From Sphingomonas parapaucimobilis NBRC 15100 (GTDB taxonomy: Bacteria > Pseudomonadota > Alphaproteobacteria > Sphingomonadales > Sphingomonadaceae), in assembly GCF_000787715.1 (NCBI RefSeq), contig NZ_BBPI01000076.1:58247-122246 (forward strand): a stretch of DNA of 64,000 nt, written 5' to 3'. The notes under the pieces were generated by a model, which saw only the letters and a list, made by a program, of their open reading frames with translations, did not search any database and was not told the origin of the DNA. Of this stretch, positions 9,688 to 18,845 are shown one piece after another. How positions within the stretch are numbered: position 1 is the first letter of the stretch; each line of letters begins with the position of its first letter. The position numbers and the translations under genes were made by a program.

Positions 9688-12600
9688 TCAGAAGTTGAAG
9701 CCTGCCGACAGCTTCACCGTGCGCGGCGGATTGCCGCCGATGCTGTAGGTCGACCTTTCCCGGTAGATGCTTGGCGAGCCCAGGGTCCGCGTCGTGTCGC
9801 TCGGGTCGTTGTTGTAATCAACATAGTTGCGGTCGTTCATCGCGTTGATGATGTCGACGCGGAAGCGGATGCGCGTCGCGTCGCTGATGAACTTCAGCGG
9901 CACATATTTGGTGAACGCCAGGTCGAGCTGGCGACGGCCCCAGCGATCGCCCAGCCCGAACACTTCCGAACCCACCAACGTCCGCTGATACGGCGTCGCC
10001 GTGTCGAGCAGCGCACGCTGGAAGGTCGGGCTCTCGATCTGGAACTTCGCCGACATCGTCACACCCAGCGGCGTGTCGACGCTGCCCGCCACCACGAAGC
10101 GGTGCCGCGGAACCACGCCCGAGCGCAGCATCGGGTAATCCGAGGCCTTGGGGAAATCGAGCAGGAAGTAGGAGGACTGGTCGTTGTTCGGCCGGTTATC
10201 GACGGCCGCGGTGAAGGTATAGGTGGCGTCGATGCTCCAGGGCGAGGCGGCCGAATAGGCCTTGGTCAGCTTGGCATAGGCCGAGTCCGCCCGCGTCTCC
10301 AGCCCGTTGTCGCCCAGGATGATCGCGCCGTACCCGCTGGGCGCGAAGCTGGTGTTCGGCGCCTGCGGCGCGCCCGTGGTCGGCGACGGCGCGAAGAACG
10401 ACCCGTCGGGGCGGCGCGTGCCGAGCAGATAGACGAACCCGTCCTTGCTGACGATCCGCGTATAGCCGACCTCCAGCTCGACCGGGTTGAACCGCCCGCG
10501 AACGCCCAGGCTGAACTGGTCCGAATACGGAACCTTCAGGTCGTTGTTGATGAAGCGGAACTCGCGCCCGCCCGGACCGCCATTGCCGATCAGCTGCTGG
10601 CGACCCGCATCGGTCAGGTAGATCGGGTTCCAGGGAATGCAGTTGGGTCCCGGCGTACACGGATTGATCGTGTCGGCGCCCTGGAACAGGAACTCGCGAC
10701 GCTGGAAGCGGCCGTTCGACAGTTCCTGCTGCAGGAAGTCGAACTGGTTGCGGTCGTACGACCGGCCATAGCCGCCGAACACCGCGAACCGGCCCTGTTC
10801 GTCCAGGCGATAGGTGAAGCCGACGCGCGGCTGCCATGCGCCCTTGAACGCCTTCCGGTTGCTGCCGGTCGAGATATAGTCGCTGATCCTGTAATCGGCG
10901 TTGACCAGGTTCGGATAGTTGGCAGGCGACACCGCGTTGACGTTCTCGGCGGAGGTCACGTAGTTCAGGAACGCCGGGGTCCGCTCATAATCCCAGCGCA
11001 GGCCGATATTCAGCGTCAGCCGGTCGGTCACGTCCCAATCGTCCTGTGCATAGAGGCCGAGCTGGAAGTTCTTCGAGCGGATACGCGGATCGCCGAGACT
11101 CCCGTTCGCACCGAATTGCAGGCTGTAGGGAATCTGGTCGTTGAACCCGCTCGCCGACGGCAGGGTGGTGTCATAGAGATAGAGCGGGTTGATGAGGTTC
11201 TGCTCCAGCGAGTTGAGCGTCACCCATTTCGCCTTCGCGCCAACCTTGAACGTGTGGTTCTCGACGCCGGTCCAGGTGAAATCGTCCTGCACGGTCCAGC
11301 CCTTCTGCCCCTTGTCCTGGAAGCCCAGCCCGGCGCCGGTGCGGAACAGGTCGAAGGTCGACACGCTGCTGCCGTTGCGCGTCGTGGTGCGGAACTGCTG
11401 CCCGATGCCGTTCTCGGCGGGCTGGGGCGACCATGCGACATCCTCATAGGAGACGCGGACGTCGTTGATCCACGAGTCCTCGCTATGCTGCCAGCGCAGC
11501 ATCCCGCGCTTCTCGTTCACCTTGCTCAGGGTGCGTGTGGAGAAGGCGGCATTGCCGTTGCCGATCTGCACGCCGGTCTCGTTGCGATACTTGCCGGTCA
11601 GCTCGACCAGGTCCTTGTCGGTCGGCTCGAGATCGATCTTGCCGAAATACAGGTCCTGGCGGAAGCTCGAATTGAACGAGCCGAAGATGTCGCGATACTG
11701 GGCGGGCAGGCTGGACACCGCCACGCCGTTGGTCGGCAGGATGTCGATCGGCACCTGCCGCCGCTTGCCCTCATAGCTGACGAAGAAATGCGCGACGTCC
11801 TTGACGATCGGACCACCCAGCGCGACGCCGAACTGCTTGTCCTCCGACGGGATCTTGGCGATCTTGTTCGGATAGATTTCGGTCGGGCGACGGTCGCGCA
11901 GCTTCTGGTTGGTGAAGTCGAAAAAGCCCTCGCCGTGGAATTCGTTGGTGCCCGACTTGGTGCCCGCGATGATCGCGACCGAGCTGACCTGATCCAGCTC
12001 CGCCTTGTAGTTGGACGACAGCACCTGATACTCGCCGATCGCGAGCTGCGGGAACGGGTTGCCGGGCGAGCTGTCCTGGCCGGTCAGGCCACCGCGCAGG
12101 ACGTAATCCTTCTGGCTGACGCCGTCGATGAACACGTTGACCGAGTTCGACCCTTGCGCGCCGCCCTGGATGCGCGAGCTGCCGTCCGAGCTTTCGATGA
12201 AGCGCACGCCGGGAGCCAGATCGGCGAAGGCCAGGAAGTTGCGGCTGTTCTGCGGCAACTGCTCGATCAGTCGCGGCGTGATGTTGATGCCCACCTGTCC
12301 GCCGGACAGCGAGCGGATGCGGCTGCCGGTGACGATGATGTCGCCCTGCTGCGCCTCGGCGGGGGGCGGTGCGGTCTCACCGGCGGTGTTGTCGCCCGGT
12401 GCAGGCTGGGCCGGTGCCGGGGCGGTGGTCAGGTCGAGGTCGAGCCCGGCATTCTGCCCGACACGCAGGGTGAACTGATCGGAATTGCGCGTGCCCTTCT
12501 GAAGGCGGATTTCCAGCCGATAGGCACCGGCCCGCAGTGACGGGAAATTATAGCTGCCGTCCGCGCCGGGCACGACCGTGCGGCGGAAGCCGGTATCGAC

Positions 12601-12771
12601 CTCGACCAGCGTCACGCCCTGCAACGGATTGTCGGGCGCGGTGCGGATCACGCCGCGCAGCGCCGCCTGCCCGGCCTGCGCCATAGCGGGCGCGCTCCAC
12701 ATCGTCGCGGTGCCCAGCCCCGCCAGCATCGTCGCCCCGGCGAGCGCCAGCCTGAAAGCGTTCCGTGTCAT
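9688..12771 (-). CDS. TonB-dependent receptor, OAR type with N-terminal carboxypeptidase-regulatory-like domain
   Basis: A 1027-residue outer-membrane receptor. A Sec signal ends near residue 31 (APAMAQAG). A small beta-sandwich (about 35-115, 'LRGVIRTAPDNPLQGVTLVEV') comes next, then a Pro/Ala-rich linker, a TonB-box-like stretch (GDIIVTGSRI, near 145), the plug (about 155-275) and a 22-strand barrel ending in Phe (KLSAGFNF). This Oar/SusC-like layout with the regulatory-like domain is widespread in sphingomonads for oligosaccharide uptake. It starts only 3 bp after the lacI stop and is followed by the GH144-like gene, so it probably imports the glucan fragments those enzymes handle. The ligand is not shown by sequence. 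Confidence 0.88.
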   Translation of the reverse strand: MTRNAFRLALAGATMLAGLGTATMWSAPAMAQAGQAALRGVIRTAPDNPLQGVTLVEVDTGFRRTVVPGADGSYNFPSLRAGAYRLEIRLQKGTRNSDQFTLRVGQNAGLDLDLTTAPAPAQPAPGDNTAGETAPPPAEAQQGDIIVTGSRIRSLSGGQVGINITPRLIEQLPQNSRNFLAFADLAPGVRFIESSDGSSRIQGGAQGSNSVNVFIDGVSQKDYVLRGGLTGQDSSPGNPFPQLAIGEYQVLSSNYKAELDQVSSVAIIAGTKSGTNEFHGEGFFDFTNQKLRDRRPTEIYPNKIAKIPSEDKQFGVALGGPIVKDVAHFFVSYEGKRRQVPIDILPTNGVAVSSLPAQYRDIFGSFNSSFRQDLYFGKIDLEPTDKDLVELTGKYRNETGVQIGNGNAAFSTRTLSKVNEKRGMLRWQHSEDSWINDVRVSYEDVAWSPQPAENGIGQQFRTTTRNGSSVSTFDLFRTGAGLGFQDKGQKGWTVQDDFTWTGVENHTFKVGAKAKWVTLNSLEQNLINPLYLYDTTLPSASGFNDQIPYSLQFGANGSLGDPRIRSKNFQLGLYAQDDWDVTDRLTLNIGLRWDYERTPAFLNYVTSAENVNAVSPANYPNLVNADYRISDYISTGSNRKAFKGAWQPRVGFTYRLDEQGRFAVFGGYGRSYDRNQFDFLQQELSNGRFQRREFLFQGADTINPCTPGPNCIPWNPIYLTDAGRQQLIGNGGPGGREFRFINNDLKVPYSDQFSLGVRGRFNPVELEVGYTRIVSKDGFVYLLGTRRPDGSFFAPSPTTGAPQAPNTSFAPSGYGAIILGDNGLETRADSAYAKLTKAYSAASPWSIDATYTFTAAVDNRPNNDQSSYFLLDFPKASDYPMLRSGVVPRHRFVVAGSVDTPLGVTMSAKFQIESPTFQRALLDTATPYQRTLVGSEVFGLGDRWGRRQLDLAFTKYVPLKFISDATRIRFRVDIINAMNDRNYVDYNNDPSDTTRTLGSPSIYRERSTYSIGGNPPRTVKLSAGFNF

Positions 12772-12774
12772 AAC

Positions 12775-13854
12775 CTATCCCCTGTCCGTTTCTCTTGTTG
12801 TCTCACGCACCATCAGATGCGGGACGATGACCTCGTCCGCCCCGGTGGATGCCTCTCCCGAAGATGCTTCGCGCGCGCCCGCGATCTGCGCGGCCAGCTG
12901 CGCCACGGCACGCGCACCCATCGCCGCGATGTCGATCGCGACGCTGGTCAACGCCGGGCTTACCAGCCGTGCCAAGGGAATGTCGTCGAACCCGGCGACC
13001 GCCACCTGTTCCGGCACGGCGACACCGTGGCGCTTCAGCGCCACCAGCGCGCCGATCGCCATCATGTCGTTGGCCGCGAAGATCGCGTCCGCCGCCAGCG
13101 TTCCCGCCGCGACGCGCTCGCCGACCATGGTGCCGCTGGCCTCCAGAAAGTCGCCCTCGATCACGCTCAGGGTCGCACCTGCCTCGGCGGCGGCGGCCTC
13201 AGCGCCTGCGCGTCGCTCCTGCGCGTCGAGATTGCCTGCCGGGCCGGAGATATGGACGATCCGCTTCGCCCCGCCCGCCGCCAGATGCGCGACGGCGGCG
13301 GCGGCGCCGGCGCGATTGTCGATCCGCATGTTCAGACTGCCGACCTGCGGCGCGCAGGCCAGGAATACGGCCGCCAGCCCGCGCGGCATATACCGGGCAA
13401 GGACATCGGGGTCGAGTTCCGGGGCCATCACCACCAGGCCGTCGACCTGCCCGCGCAACGCCGCCAGCGTGTCGAGCCCGCGCCCGTCATGGAGCACGGT
13501 CAGCAACAGTCCCAGTCGGCGCGCGCTCGCCTCGCGGTCCATGCCGCGCAGCAATTCGGAGAAGAATTCGCCGTGCAGGTCGGGCAGCACCACGCCGATC
13601 GCGCCGGTCCGCGCCATACTCAGGCTGCGTGCTCCGGCATGGGGGACATAACCCAGTTGCGCCGCCGCTTCCTCGACACGGCGACGCATCTCGGCGCGGA
13701 CATGGTCACGCCCGTTGAACACCCGCGACACCGACGCGACCGAAACGCCCGCCACCCGCGCGACGTCATGGATCGTCGCATGGGCACCGCGCATCGCCGG
13801 AGTGGCGGCCGGGGCAGAATCGGGTCGGGCAGGCGGCATGGCCAGCGAAAGCAT
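12775..13854 (-). CDS. LacI-family transcriptional regulator
   Basis: A 359-residue repressor with an N-terminal helix-turn-helix (ATIHDVARVAGVSVASVSRV) and a hinge, followed by a periplasmic-binding-protein-like sugar-sensing domain that includes 'AIFAANDMMAIGALVALKRHGV'. The open frame extends up to 13917, but that would run through the tandem operator-like sites at 13874-13900. The ATG at 13854, just behind GAGAGG, is therefore preferred; the ATG at 13839 is also possible. It leads a reverse-strand operon with the OAR receptor and GH144-like hydrolase and is divergent from the GH3 gene, so it probably controls both sides and its own expression. The inducer is likely a sugar released by these enzymes. 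Confidence 0.9.
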   Translation of the reverse strand: MLSLAMPPARPDSAPAATPAMRGAHATIHDVARVAGVSVASVSRVFNGRDHVRAEMRRRVEEAAAQLGYVPHAGARSLSMARTGAIGVVLPDLHGEFFSELLRGMDREASARRLGLLLTVLHDGRGLDTLAALRGQVDGLVVMAPELDPDVLARYMPRGLAAVFLACAPQVGSLNMRIDNRAGAAAAVAHLAAGGAKRIVHISGPAGNLDAQERRAGAEAAAAEAGATLSVIEGDFLEASGTMVGERVAAGTLAADAIFAANDMMAIGALVALKRHGVAVPEQVAVAGFDDIPLARLVSPALTSVAIDIAAMGARAVAQLAAQIAGAREASSGEASTGADEVIVPHLMVRETTRETDRG

Positions 13855-13873
13855 CCTCTCTGTGTCGCGGGCT

Positions 13874-13900
13874 TGTAACCGCTTACAGAAACCGCTTACA
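13874..13900. promoter_or_regulatory. Tandem LacI-type operator sites between lacI and the GH3 gene
   Basis: The sequence TGTAACCGCTTACA (13874-13887) has inverted TGTAA/TTACA arms around a CCGC centre. A second copy of the ACCGCTTACA half follows directly (13891-13900), and a third AAGCGG core lies at 13903-13908. Catabolic LacI-family operators commonly have this AT-arm, CG-centre form. It lies upstream of the lacI start and about 120 bp before the divergent GH3 start, so one repressor could control both operons. Binding is inferred. Confidence 0.6.
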
Positions 13901-14020
13901 TGAAGCGGACATGACAATCAATCGGTCGATTGGCCGGCGTAACGAAATCCGGACGGCGGCCTGGAATAGGATCCGGGCGACGGCGTAGACGGCACGAAAA
14001 TGAAATGGAAAGGGAGCAGG

Positions 14021-16276
14021 ATGGACGGGCAGGATCGGGGGATTTCACGACGCGCATGGCTGGCCGGGGCGGGCGCGGCGCTGGCATGGTCGGCCAGCCC
14101 GGCACGGGCGCTTCTCTCCCTGGTCGGCGAACGACCGCTTCCCGCGACGGTCGAGGCGCTGATCCCGCGCATGACGCTGGCCGAAAAGGCCGGGCAGCTC
14201 AATCTGCTCGCCGCCGCCTGGGCGGGGGGCGCGGCAACCTCGCTCAACCCGGCGGGCGCGGCATCGAGCTTCGACACGCAATTGCACATGGTGCGCCGGG
14301 GTGAACTGACCGGCGTGTTCAACGGCAATGGCGCGGAGATGGCGCGCCGGATGCAGACCGAGGCGGTGCGCCGATCGCGGCTGAAGATTCCGCTGCTATT
14401 CGCCGCCGACGTCATTCACGGCCTGCGCACCGTCTTTCCGGTGCCGCTGGCCGAGGCGGCCAGCTTCGACCCCGACCTCGCGCGCCGTACCGCCCGCGCG
14501 GCGGCGGTAGAGGCAGCGGCGTCGGGGATCGACTGGACCTTCGCGCCGATGGTCGACATCGCCCGAGACGCGCGCTGGGGGCGCGGCGTCGAGGGATCGG
14601 GCGAGGACGTGTTGCTCGGCCGGTTGATGGCGGCGGCGCGCGTCGAGGGCTTTCAGGGCAGCGGCCTCGCCGCGCCGGATGCCGTCGCGGCCTGCGCCAA
14701 GCATTTCGTGGCTTATGGCGCAGGCGAGGCCGGGCTCGACTATAACAGCGTCGACGTGTCGGAACGGACGCTGCGCGACATCTATTTCCCGCCCTTCCAG
14801 GCGGCGTTCGCGGCCGGAGCGCCGACCGTGATGGCCTCGTTCAACGATCTGTCGGGGATACCCGCCACCGGCAATCCATGGCTGCTGGATACCGTCCTGC
14901 GCCAGGAATGGGGGTTCGGCGGACTGGTCGTTTCCGACTATACCGGCGACGAGGAACTGATCGCGCACGGTTTCGCCAAGGACGGACGCGATGCGGCGCG
15001 ACTGGCCTTTCTGGCCGGGGTCGACATGTCGATGCAGAGCGGTCTGTATCTTAAATATCTACCCGATCTGGTCGAGAAGGGCGAGGTTCCGCTGGCCCGA
15101 CTGGACGAGGCGGTGCGCCGTGTGCTCGCGCTCAAGGTTGCGCTCGGCCTGTTCGACGACCCGTTCCGCCGCATCGACCCGGCACGCGAGAAGACGCGGA
15201 TCCGCACACCCCAGACACTGGCGCTGGCGCGCGAGGCGGGGGCGCGGAGCATCGTCATGCTCCGCAACGAAGGCGACCTGCTCCCCCTGCCCCGCTCCGG
15301 CAAGACCATCGCGCTGATCGGGCCGTTTGCAGGCGGCGGGCATGACCTGATCGGGCCATGGAACGTCTATGGCACCGACCGCGAGGCCGTCGATCTGGTG
15401 ACGGCGGTGCGCGAGACGCTTCCCGGCGCGACCCTGGACGATGGCAGCGATGTGGCGCGTGCCGTCGCCACGGCGCGCGCGGCCGATATCGTCGTTCTCG
15501 CGATCGGCGAGACGCAGACCATGTCCGGCGAGGCGCAGTCCCGCACCGAGATCACCGTGCCCGCCGAGCAACAGGCGCTGGTCGAGGCGATCGCCGCGAC
15601 CGGCAAGCCCTATGTCGTGCTGCTGCGCACCGGGCGCGCGCTGGCGCTGACCGGCGCGGTGGCGAAGGCGCCCGCCCTGCTGGTGACGTGGTTCCTGGGT
15701 TCGCAGGACGGCCCCGCCATCGCCGATATCCTGTTCGGCGCGGTGTCGCCCTCGGCACGGCTGCCCGTGTCCTTCCCGCGCGCCAGCGGACAGGTGCCCT
15801 ATTATTATGCGCACCGCAGCACGGGCCGCCCCAACCCGCCGGGGGCGCTGCAACCCTATAAGGCGCACTTCCGTGGCCATCCGAACAGCGCCCTGTTCCC
15901 GTTCGGCCATGGCCTGACCTATGGCAAGATGGTCTATTCGGACCTGCGCCTGAGCAGCCCGACAATGGGCGACACCCCGCTGACGATCCGCGCGACCGTC
16001 ACCAACAACGGCCGCATGACCGCGACCGAAGTGGTCCAGCTCTATATCCATGACGTCGTGGCCAGCGTGACGCAGCCGGTACGCGTGATGAAGGCCTTCA
16101 CCCGCGTCACCTTGGCGCCGGGCGCGCGACAGGAGGTGACCTTCACCCTCACCCGCGCCGACCTGTCCTTCACCGGCCGCGACTTGAAACCGACCACCGA
16201 ACCCGGCGCCTTCCGCCTCTGGATCGCACCGTCGGCGGAGGCCGAGGGGCTTGCGGGCATGTTCACGCTGGCGTGA
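14021..16276 (+). CDS. Glycoside hydrolase family 3 beta-glucosidase, Tat-exported
   Basis: A 751-residue BglX-like enzyme that removes terminal beta-glucosyl (or xylosyl) units. The start is set at ATG 14021, behind AGGGAG (14011-14016), rather than the in-frame ATG at 14000. It gives a twin-arginine signal (SRRAWLAG, then ARA near residue 30). The GH3 N-terminal barrel carries the nucleophile in VSDYTG (Asp306). The second alpha/beta domain carries the likely acid/base Glu504 in SGEAQSR, and a fibronectin-III-like domain closes the protein (about 645-750). It is divergent from lacI with shared operators. Together with the GH144-like enzyme and the OAR receptor it suggests outside-to-inside breakdown of a beta-glucan; a beta-1,2-glucan is possible because GH144 and GH3 enzymes work together on that polymer elsewhere. 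Confidence 0.9.
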   Translation: MDGQDRGISRRAWLAGAGAALAWSASPARALLSLVGERPLPATVEALIPRMTLAEKAGQLNLLAAAWAGGAATSLNPAGAASSFDTQLHMVRRGELTGVFNGNGAEMARRMQTEAVRRSRLKIPLLFAADVIHGLRTVFPVPLAEAASFDPDLARRTARAAAVEAAASGIDWTFAPMVDIARDARWGRGVEGSGEDVLLGRLMAAARVEGFQGSGLAAPDAVAACAKHFVAYGAGEAGLDYNSVDVSERTLRDIYFPPFQAAFAAGAPTVMASFNDLSGIPATGNPWLLDTVLRQEWGFGGLVVSDYTGDEELIAHGFAKDGRDAARLAFLAGVDMSMQSGLYLKYLPDLVEKGEVPLARLDEAVRRVLALKVALGLFDDPFRRIDPAREKTRIRTPQTLALAREAGARSIVMLRNEGDLLPLPRSGKTIALIGPFAGGGHDLIGPWNVYGTDREAVDLVTAVRETLPGATLDDGSDVARAVATARAADIVVLAIGETQTMSGEAQSRTEITVPAEQQALVEAIAATGKPYVVLLRTGRALALTGAVAKAPALLVTWFLGSQDGPAIADILFGAVSPSARLPVSFPRASGQVPYYYAHRSTGRPNPPGALQPYKAHFRGHPNSALFPFGHGLTYGKMVYSDLRLSSPTMGDTPLTIRATVTNNGRMTATEVVQLYIHDVVASVTQPVRVMKAFTRVTLAPGARQEVTFTLTRADLSFTGRDLKPTTEPGAFRLWIAPSAEAEGLAGMFTLA

Positions 16277-16317
16277 TCGCGCGCCCCTCCCCGCCCTCAC
16301 CCCGTGCTTGATCCGAA

Positions 16318-16348
16318 GCCCGCCTTTCCCGAGCAATGAAAGGCGGGC
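16318..16348 (+). terminator. Hairpin downstream of GH3 gene
   Basis: The arms GCCCGCCTTTC (16318-16328) and GAAAGGCGGGC (16338-16348) form a perfect 11-bp stem with a 9-nt loop, 42 bp after the GH3 stop. There is no T-run, so it may be a weak or Rho-assisted terminator or a repeat palindrome. Confidence 0.45.
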
Positions 16349-16569
16349 CGGTGCTGGACGACACTGCCGGGAATCCACGCGAAGCCCGTCCCCTTCGCGG
16401 GAGGGGTTGGGAGGGGTGGATCAAACCCATGTCATAACGCCTCTACGCGCACGCCAATTCCAGGCTCCGTGCCGCACCGCTATGCGCGCCCAGAACGTAG
16501 CGATGTGATGCGGAGCCCCGCCCCGCTCCGCCTTGTGCCGGAATACCCCTGACATCCTCTATCCACAAA

Positions 16570-16652
16570 GAATAATGATACTCATTCGCATTTTAGCGTT
16601 GCGCAAAAATCCCGCCATCGCTTAATGCGAATGATTGTTAATATCTAAAGGG
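16570..16652 (+). promoter_or_regulatory. Fur-like boxes, promoter and ribosome binding site of the heme-type receptor
   Basis: GAATAATGATACTCATTCG (16570-16588) closely matches the 19-bp Fur consensus (GATAATGATAATCATTATC). A possible -35 TTGCGC (16599-16604) and -10 TAATGC (16623-16628) follow with an 18-bp spacer. A second, weaker Fur-like stretch (GCGAATGATTGTTAAT, from 16627) overlaps the region after the -10. AAGGGG (16647-16652) is the ribosome binding site, 7 nt before the ATG. Iron repression of the receptor is the natural reading. Confidence 0.65.
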
Positions 16653-16659
16653 GTGATTC

Positions 16660-18831
16660 ATGTTTTTGACGCTGGCCGCCATGGCAGCGCTCGGACAGCC
16701 TGTGCGCGAGGAAGACGCGACCGAGCAGCGCGATGTCGTCGTCACCGCAACCCGCGCCCCCATTCAGGCCCAGGATGCGCCGGTGACCGTCTCGGTTAAG
16801 AAGGCGGAGGAAATTGCGGACGAACTGGCGACCGACATCAAGGACCTTGTCCGTTTCGAGCCGGGGATCAGCGTCCGGCGGGCGCCGACTCGCTTCGGTG
16901 CGGCGATGGGCACGACGGGCCGCGCAGGGAACGAGGGCTTCGTCGTTCGCGGCATCGGCGGCAACCGCGTCCTGATCCAGGTCGATGGCGTCCGTGTCCC
17001 CTATGGCTTCAGCTTCGGCGCGCAGGATGTCGGGCGCGGCGACTATGTCGATCTGGGCCTGATCAAGTCGGTCGAGTTTCTGCGGGGACCTGCCTCCGCC
17101 CTGTACGGCAGCGACGGTCTGGCGGGAGCGGTCAGTTTCACCACCAGCGATCCCGCCGACATCCTGGGCGACAAGGCGTTCGGCGGCTCGCTGCGGACAC
17201 AATATGGTTCGGCGGACGAGGAATTCACCCAGTCGGGGGTCGTCGCGGGCCGCTCGGGCGCGGTATCGGCGATGCTGGCCTATACGCGGCGCGACTTTTC
17301 CGAACTGAAGAACAAGGGCGATGTCGAGGGCACCGGCGTCACCCGGACCGCACCCAACCCGCAGGACGGCCGGGCCAATGCGCTGCTCGGCAAGCTGGTC
17401 TGGAACGTCGCGCCCGGGCATCGACTGCGCGCCACCGGCGAGTATCTCGACAACCGCATCGAAACCGACGTGCTGACCGGGATCAACCGCAATGTGGCGG
17501 GGTTGCAGGCGCGCGATACGGGCAAGCGCTGGCGCGCCGGGCTGGACTGGACCTATGACGGGGCCGGGCTTGTCCAGTTCGCGCGCGCGGCGGCCTATGT
17601 CCAGGACGCGGACAATCGCCAGTTCAGCGCCGAGGACCGGGTGACGCTGGCCGACCGCACCCGGCTCAACACGCTGGAGAACCGGGTCTATGGCGGATCG
17701 GGCGAGATACGGCTGGGCTTTTCGACCGGCCCGATCACCCACCGGCTGGTGACGGGTGCGGATATCAGCGTGCTGCGCCAGCGCGGTGTTCGCGACGGCA
17801 CGGTTCCCCCTGCGGGCGAGACCTTTCCGACGCGCGCCTTTCCGACGACCGACTTCACCCTGGCCGGGGCCTTTGTCGGGGATGAGATCGGCATCGGTCC
17901 GCTGACACTGCATCCTGCCCTGCGCTATGACTGGTATCGCCTGTCGCCCGATCGCGATCCGCTGCTACCCCGATTTGTCGGCGCTGCTCAGTCGGCGGAC
18001 CGGCTGAGCCCGCGTATCGGCGCGGTCCTGACCCTCGCCCCCGCCCTGCGCCTGTTCGCCAGCTATGCACGCGGCTTCCGTGCGCCCGAGCCGGGACAGG
18101 TCAACCAGTTCTTCTCGAACCTGGCCTTCGGCTATACCTCGATCCCCAACCCGAAGCTGCGCCCGGAAACCAGCGAGGCGGTCGAGGCGGGGCTGCGCCT
18201 GAACAGCGAGGCCATCGACCTGTCGGCCAGCGTCTTCCGCTCCGATTATCGCGACTTCATCAGCCAGGAGGTCATGGGCGGCAATTTCACGCCCGCCAAT
18301 CCCGCCTTGTACCAGTTCGTCAATCTCGACCGCGCCAAGGTGAAGGGGGCGGAGGCGCGTTTCGAGGGGCGTGCGCGCAACGGCCTGACCGGGCAACTCG
18401 CGCTGTCCTATGCGGAGGGCGAACAGATCGCCGCCAACGACACCCGCAGGCCGCTCGCCACCGTCGATCCGCTCAAGCTGGTGATGGGCATCGGCTGGCG
18501 CGAGCCGGACCAAGGGCGCTTCGGCGGTCAGGTCATCATGACGCACAGCGCACGCAAGGCGGCGCGGGACACGACCGGCCTGTGCGGTTCGGAATGCTTC
18601 CGGCCCGCCGCCTTCACGATCCTGGACGCGACGCTGTTCGCCCGGGTGACGGACGCGCTGACGCTGCGCGCGGGTATCTTCAACCTGACCAATGCCACCT
18701 ATGCCTGGTGGTCCGACGTTCGCGGCCTCGGCATGCCGCGCCCCCTGCCCGCGGGCGCCGCCGATGCGCCGCCCATCGCCTTCACCCAGCCGGGCCGCAA
18801 CGCCAGCGCCTCCCTTACCCTCCGTTTCTGA
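16660..18831 (+). CDS. TonB-dependent receptor, hemoglobin/transferrin/lactoferrin (heme) family
   Basis: A 723-residue outer-membrane receptor. A short signal (to about residue 15) is followed by a TonB-box-like RDVVVTATRA and the plug (about 35-155, with VLIQVDGVRVPYGF and SVEFLRGPASALYGSDGLAGAVSF). The barrel has the FRAPEPGQVNQFFSN block near 470, typical of the heme/hemoglobin receptor group (FRAP/NPNL region: 'IPNPKLRPETSEAVEAG'), and ends SASLTLRF. The iron-type promoter region upstream supports heme or iron-protein uptake. It is followed 14 bp later by a DUF6607-like gene, probably in the same operon. No HmuTUV transporter or heme oxygenase is seen, so the inner-membrane steps must be encoded elsewhere. 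Confidence 0.88.
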   Translation: MFLTLAAMAALGQPVREEDATEQRDVVVTATRAPIQAQDAPVTVSVKKAEEIADELATDIKDLVRFEPGISVRRAPTRFGAAMGTTGRAGNEGFVVRGIGGNRVLIQVDGVRVPYGFSFGAQDVGRGDYVDLGLIKSVEFLRGPASALYGSDGLAGAVSFTTSDPADILGDKAFGGSLRTQYGSADEEFTQSGVVAGRSGAVSAMLAYTRRDFSELKNKGDVEGTGVTRTAPNPQDGRANALLGKLVWNVAPGHRLRATGEYLDNRIETDVLTGINRNVAGLQARDTGKRWRAGLDWTYDGAGLVQFARAAAYVQDADNRQFSAEDRVTLADRTRLNTLENRVYGGSGEIRLGFSTGPITHRLVTGADISVLRQRGVRDGTVPPAGETFPTRAFPTTDFTLAGAFVGDEIGIGPLTLHPALRYDWYRLSPDRDPLLPRFVGAAQSADRLSPRIGAVLTLAPALRLFASYARGFRAPEPGQVNQFFSNLAFGYTSIPNPKLRPETSEAVEAGLRLNSEAIDLSASVFRSDYRDFISQEVMGGNFTPANPALYQFVNLDRAKVKGAEARFEGRARNGLTGQLALSYAEGEQIAANDTRRPLATVDPLKLVMGIGWREPDQGRFGGQVIMTHSARKAARDTTGLCGSECFRPAAFTILDATLFARVTDALTLRAGIFNLTNATYAWWSDVRGLGMPRPLPAGAADAPPIAFTQPGRNASASLTLRF

Positions 18832-18845
18832 AAAGGGGCTATCCG

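Larger units (their letters stand above)
16277..16659. other. Intergenic region: hairpin after GH3, then iron-type control region
   Basis: This gap of 383 bp has no credible gene. The first half is GC-rich and holds a strong hairpin (16318-16348) and short 'ccccttcgcgggagggg' palindromic pieces of the kind scattered in sphingomonad intergenic DNA. The second half turns AT-rich and holds the Fur-like boxes and promoter of the downstream receptor. Confidence 0.6.

Noticed and set aside
9496..12540. A 1014-residue forward open frame over the OAR receptor gene
   Set aside because: Antisense shadow. It is Arg/Ala/Val/Gly-rich low-complexity text with no domain, while the reverse strand encodes a complete receptor.
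13855..13917. The longer N-terminus of the LacI regulator
   Set aside because: It would place coding sequence through the operator-like repeats and adds residues not typical of the family.
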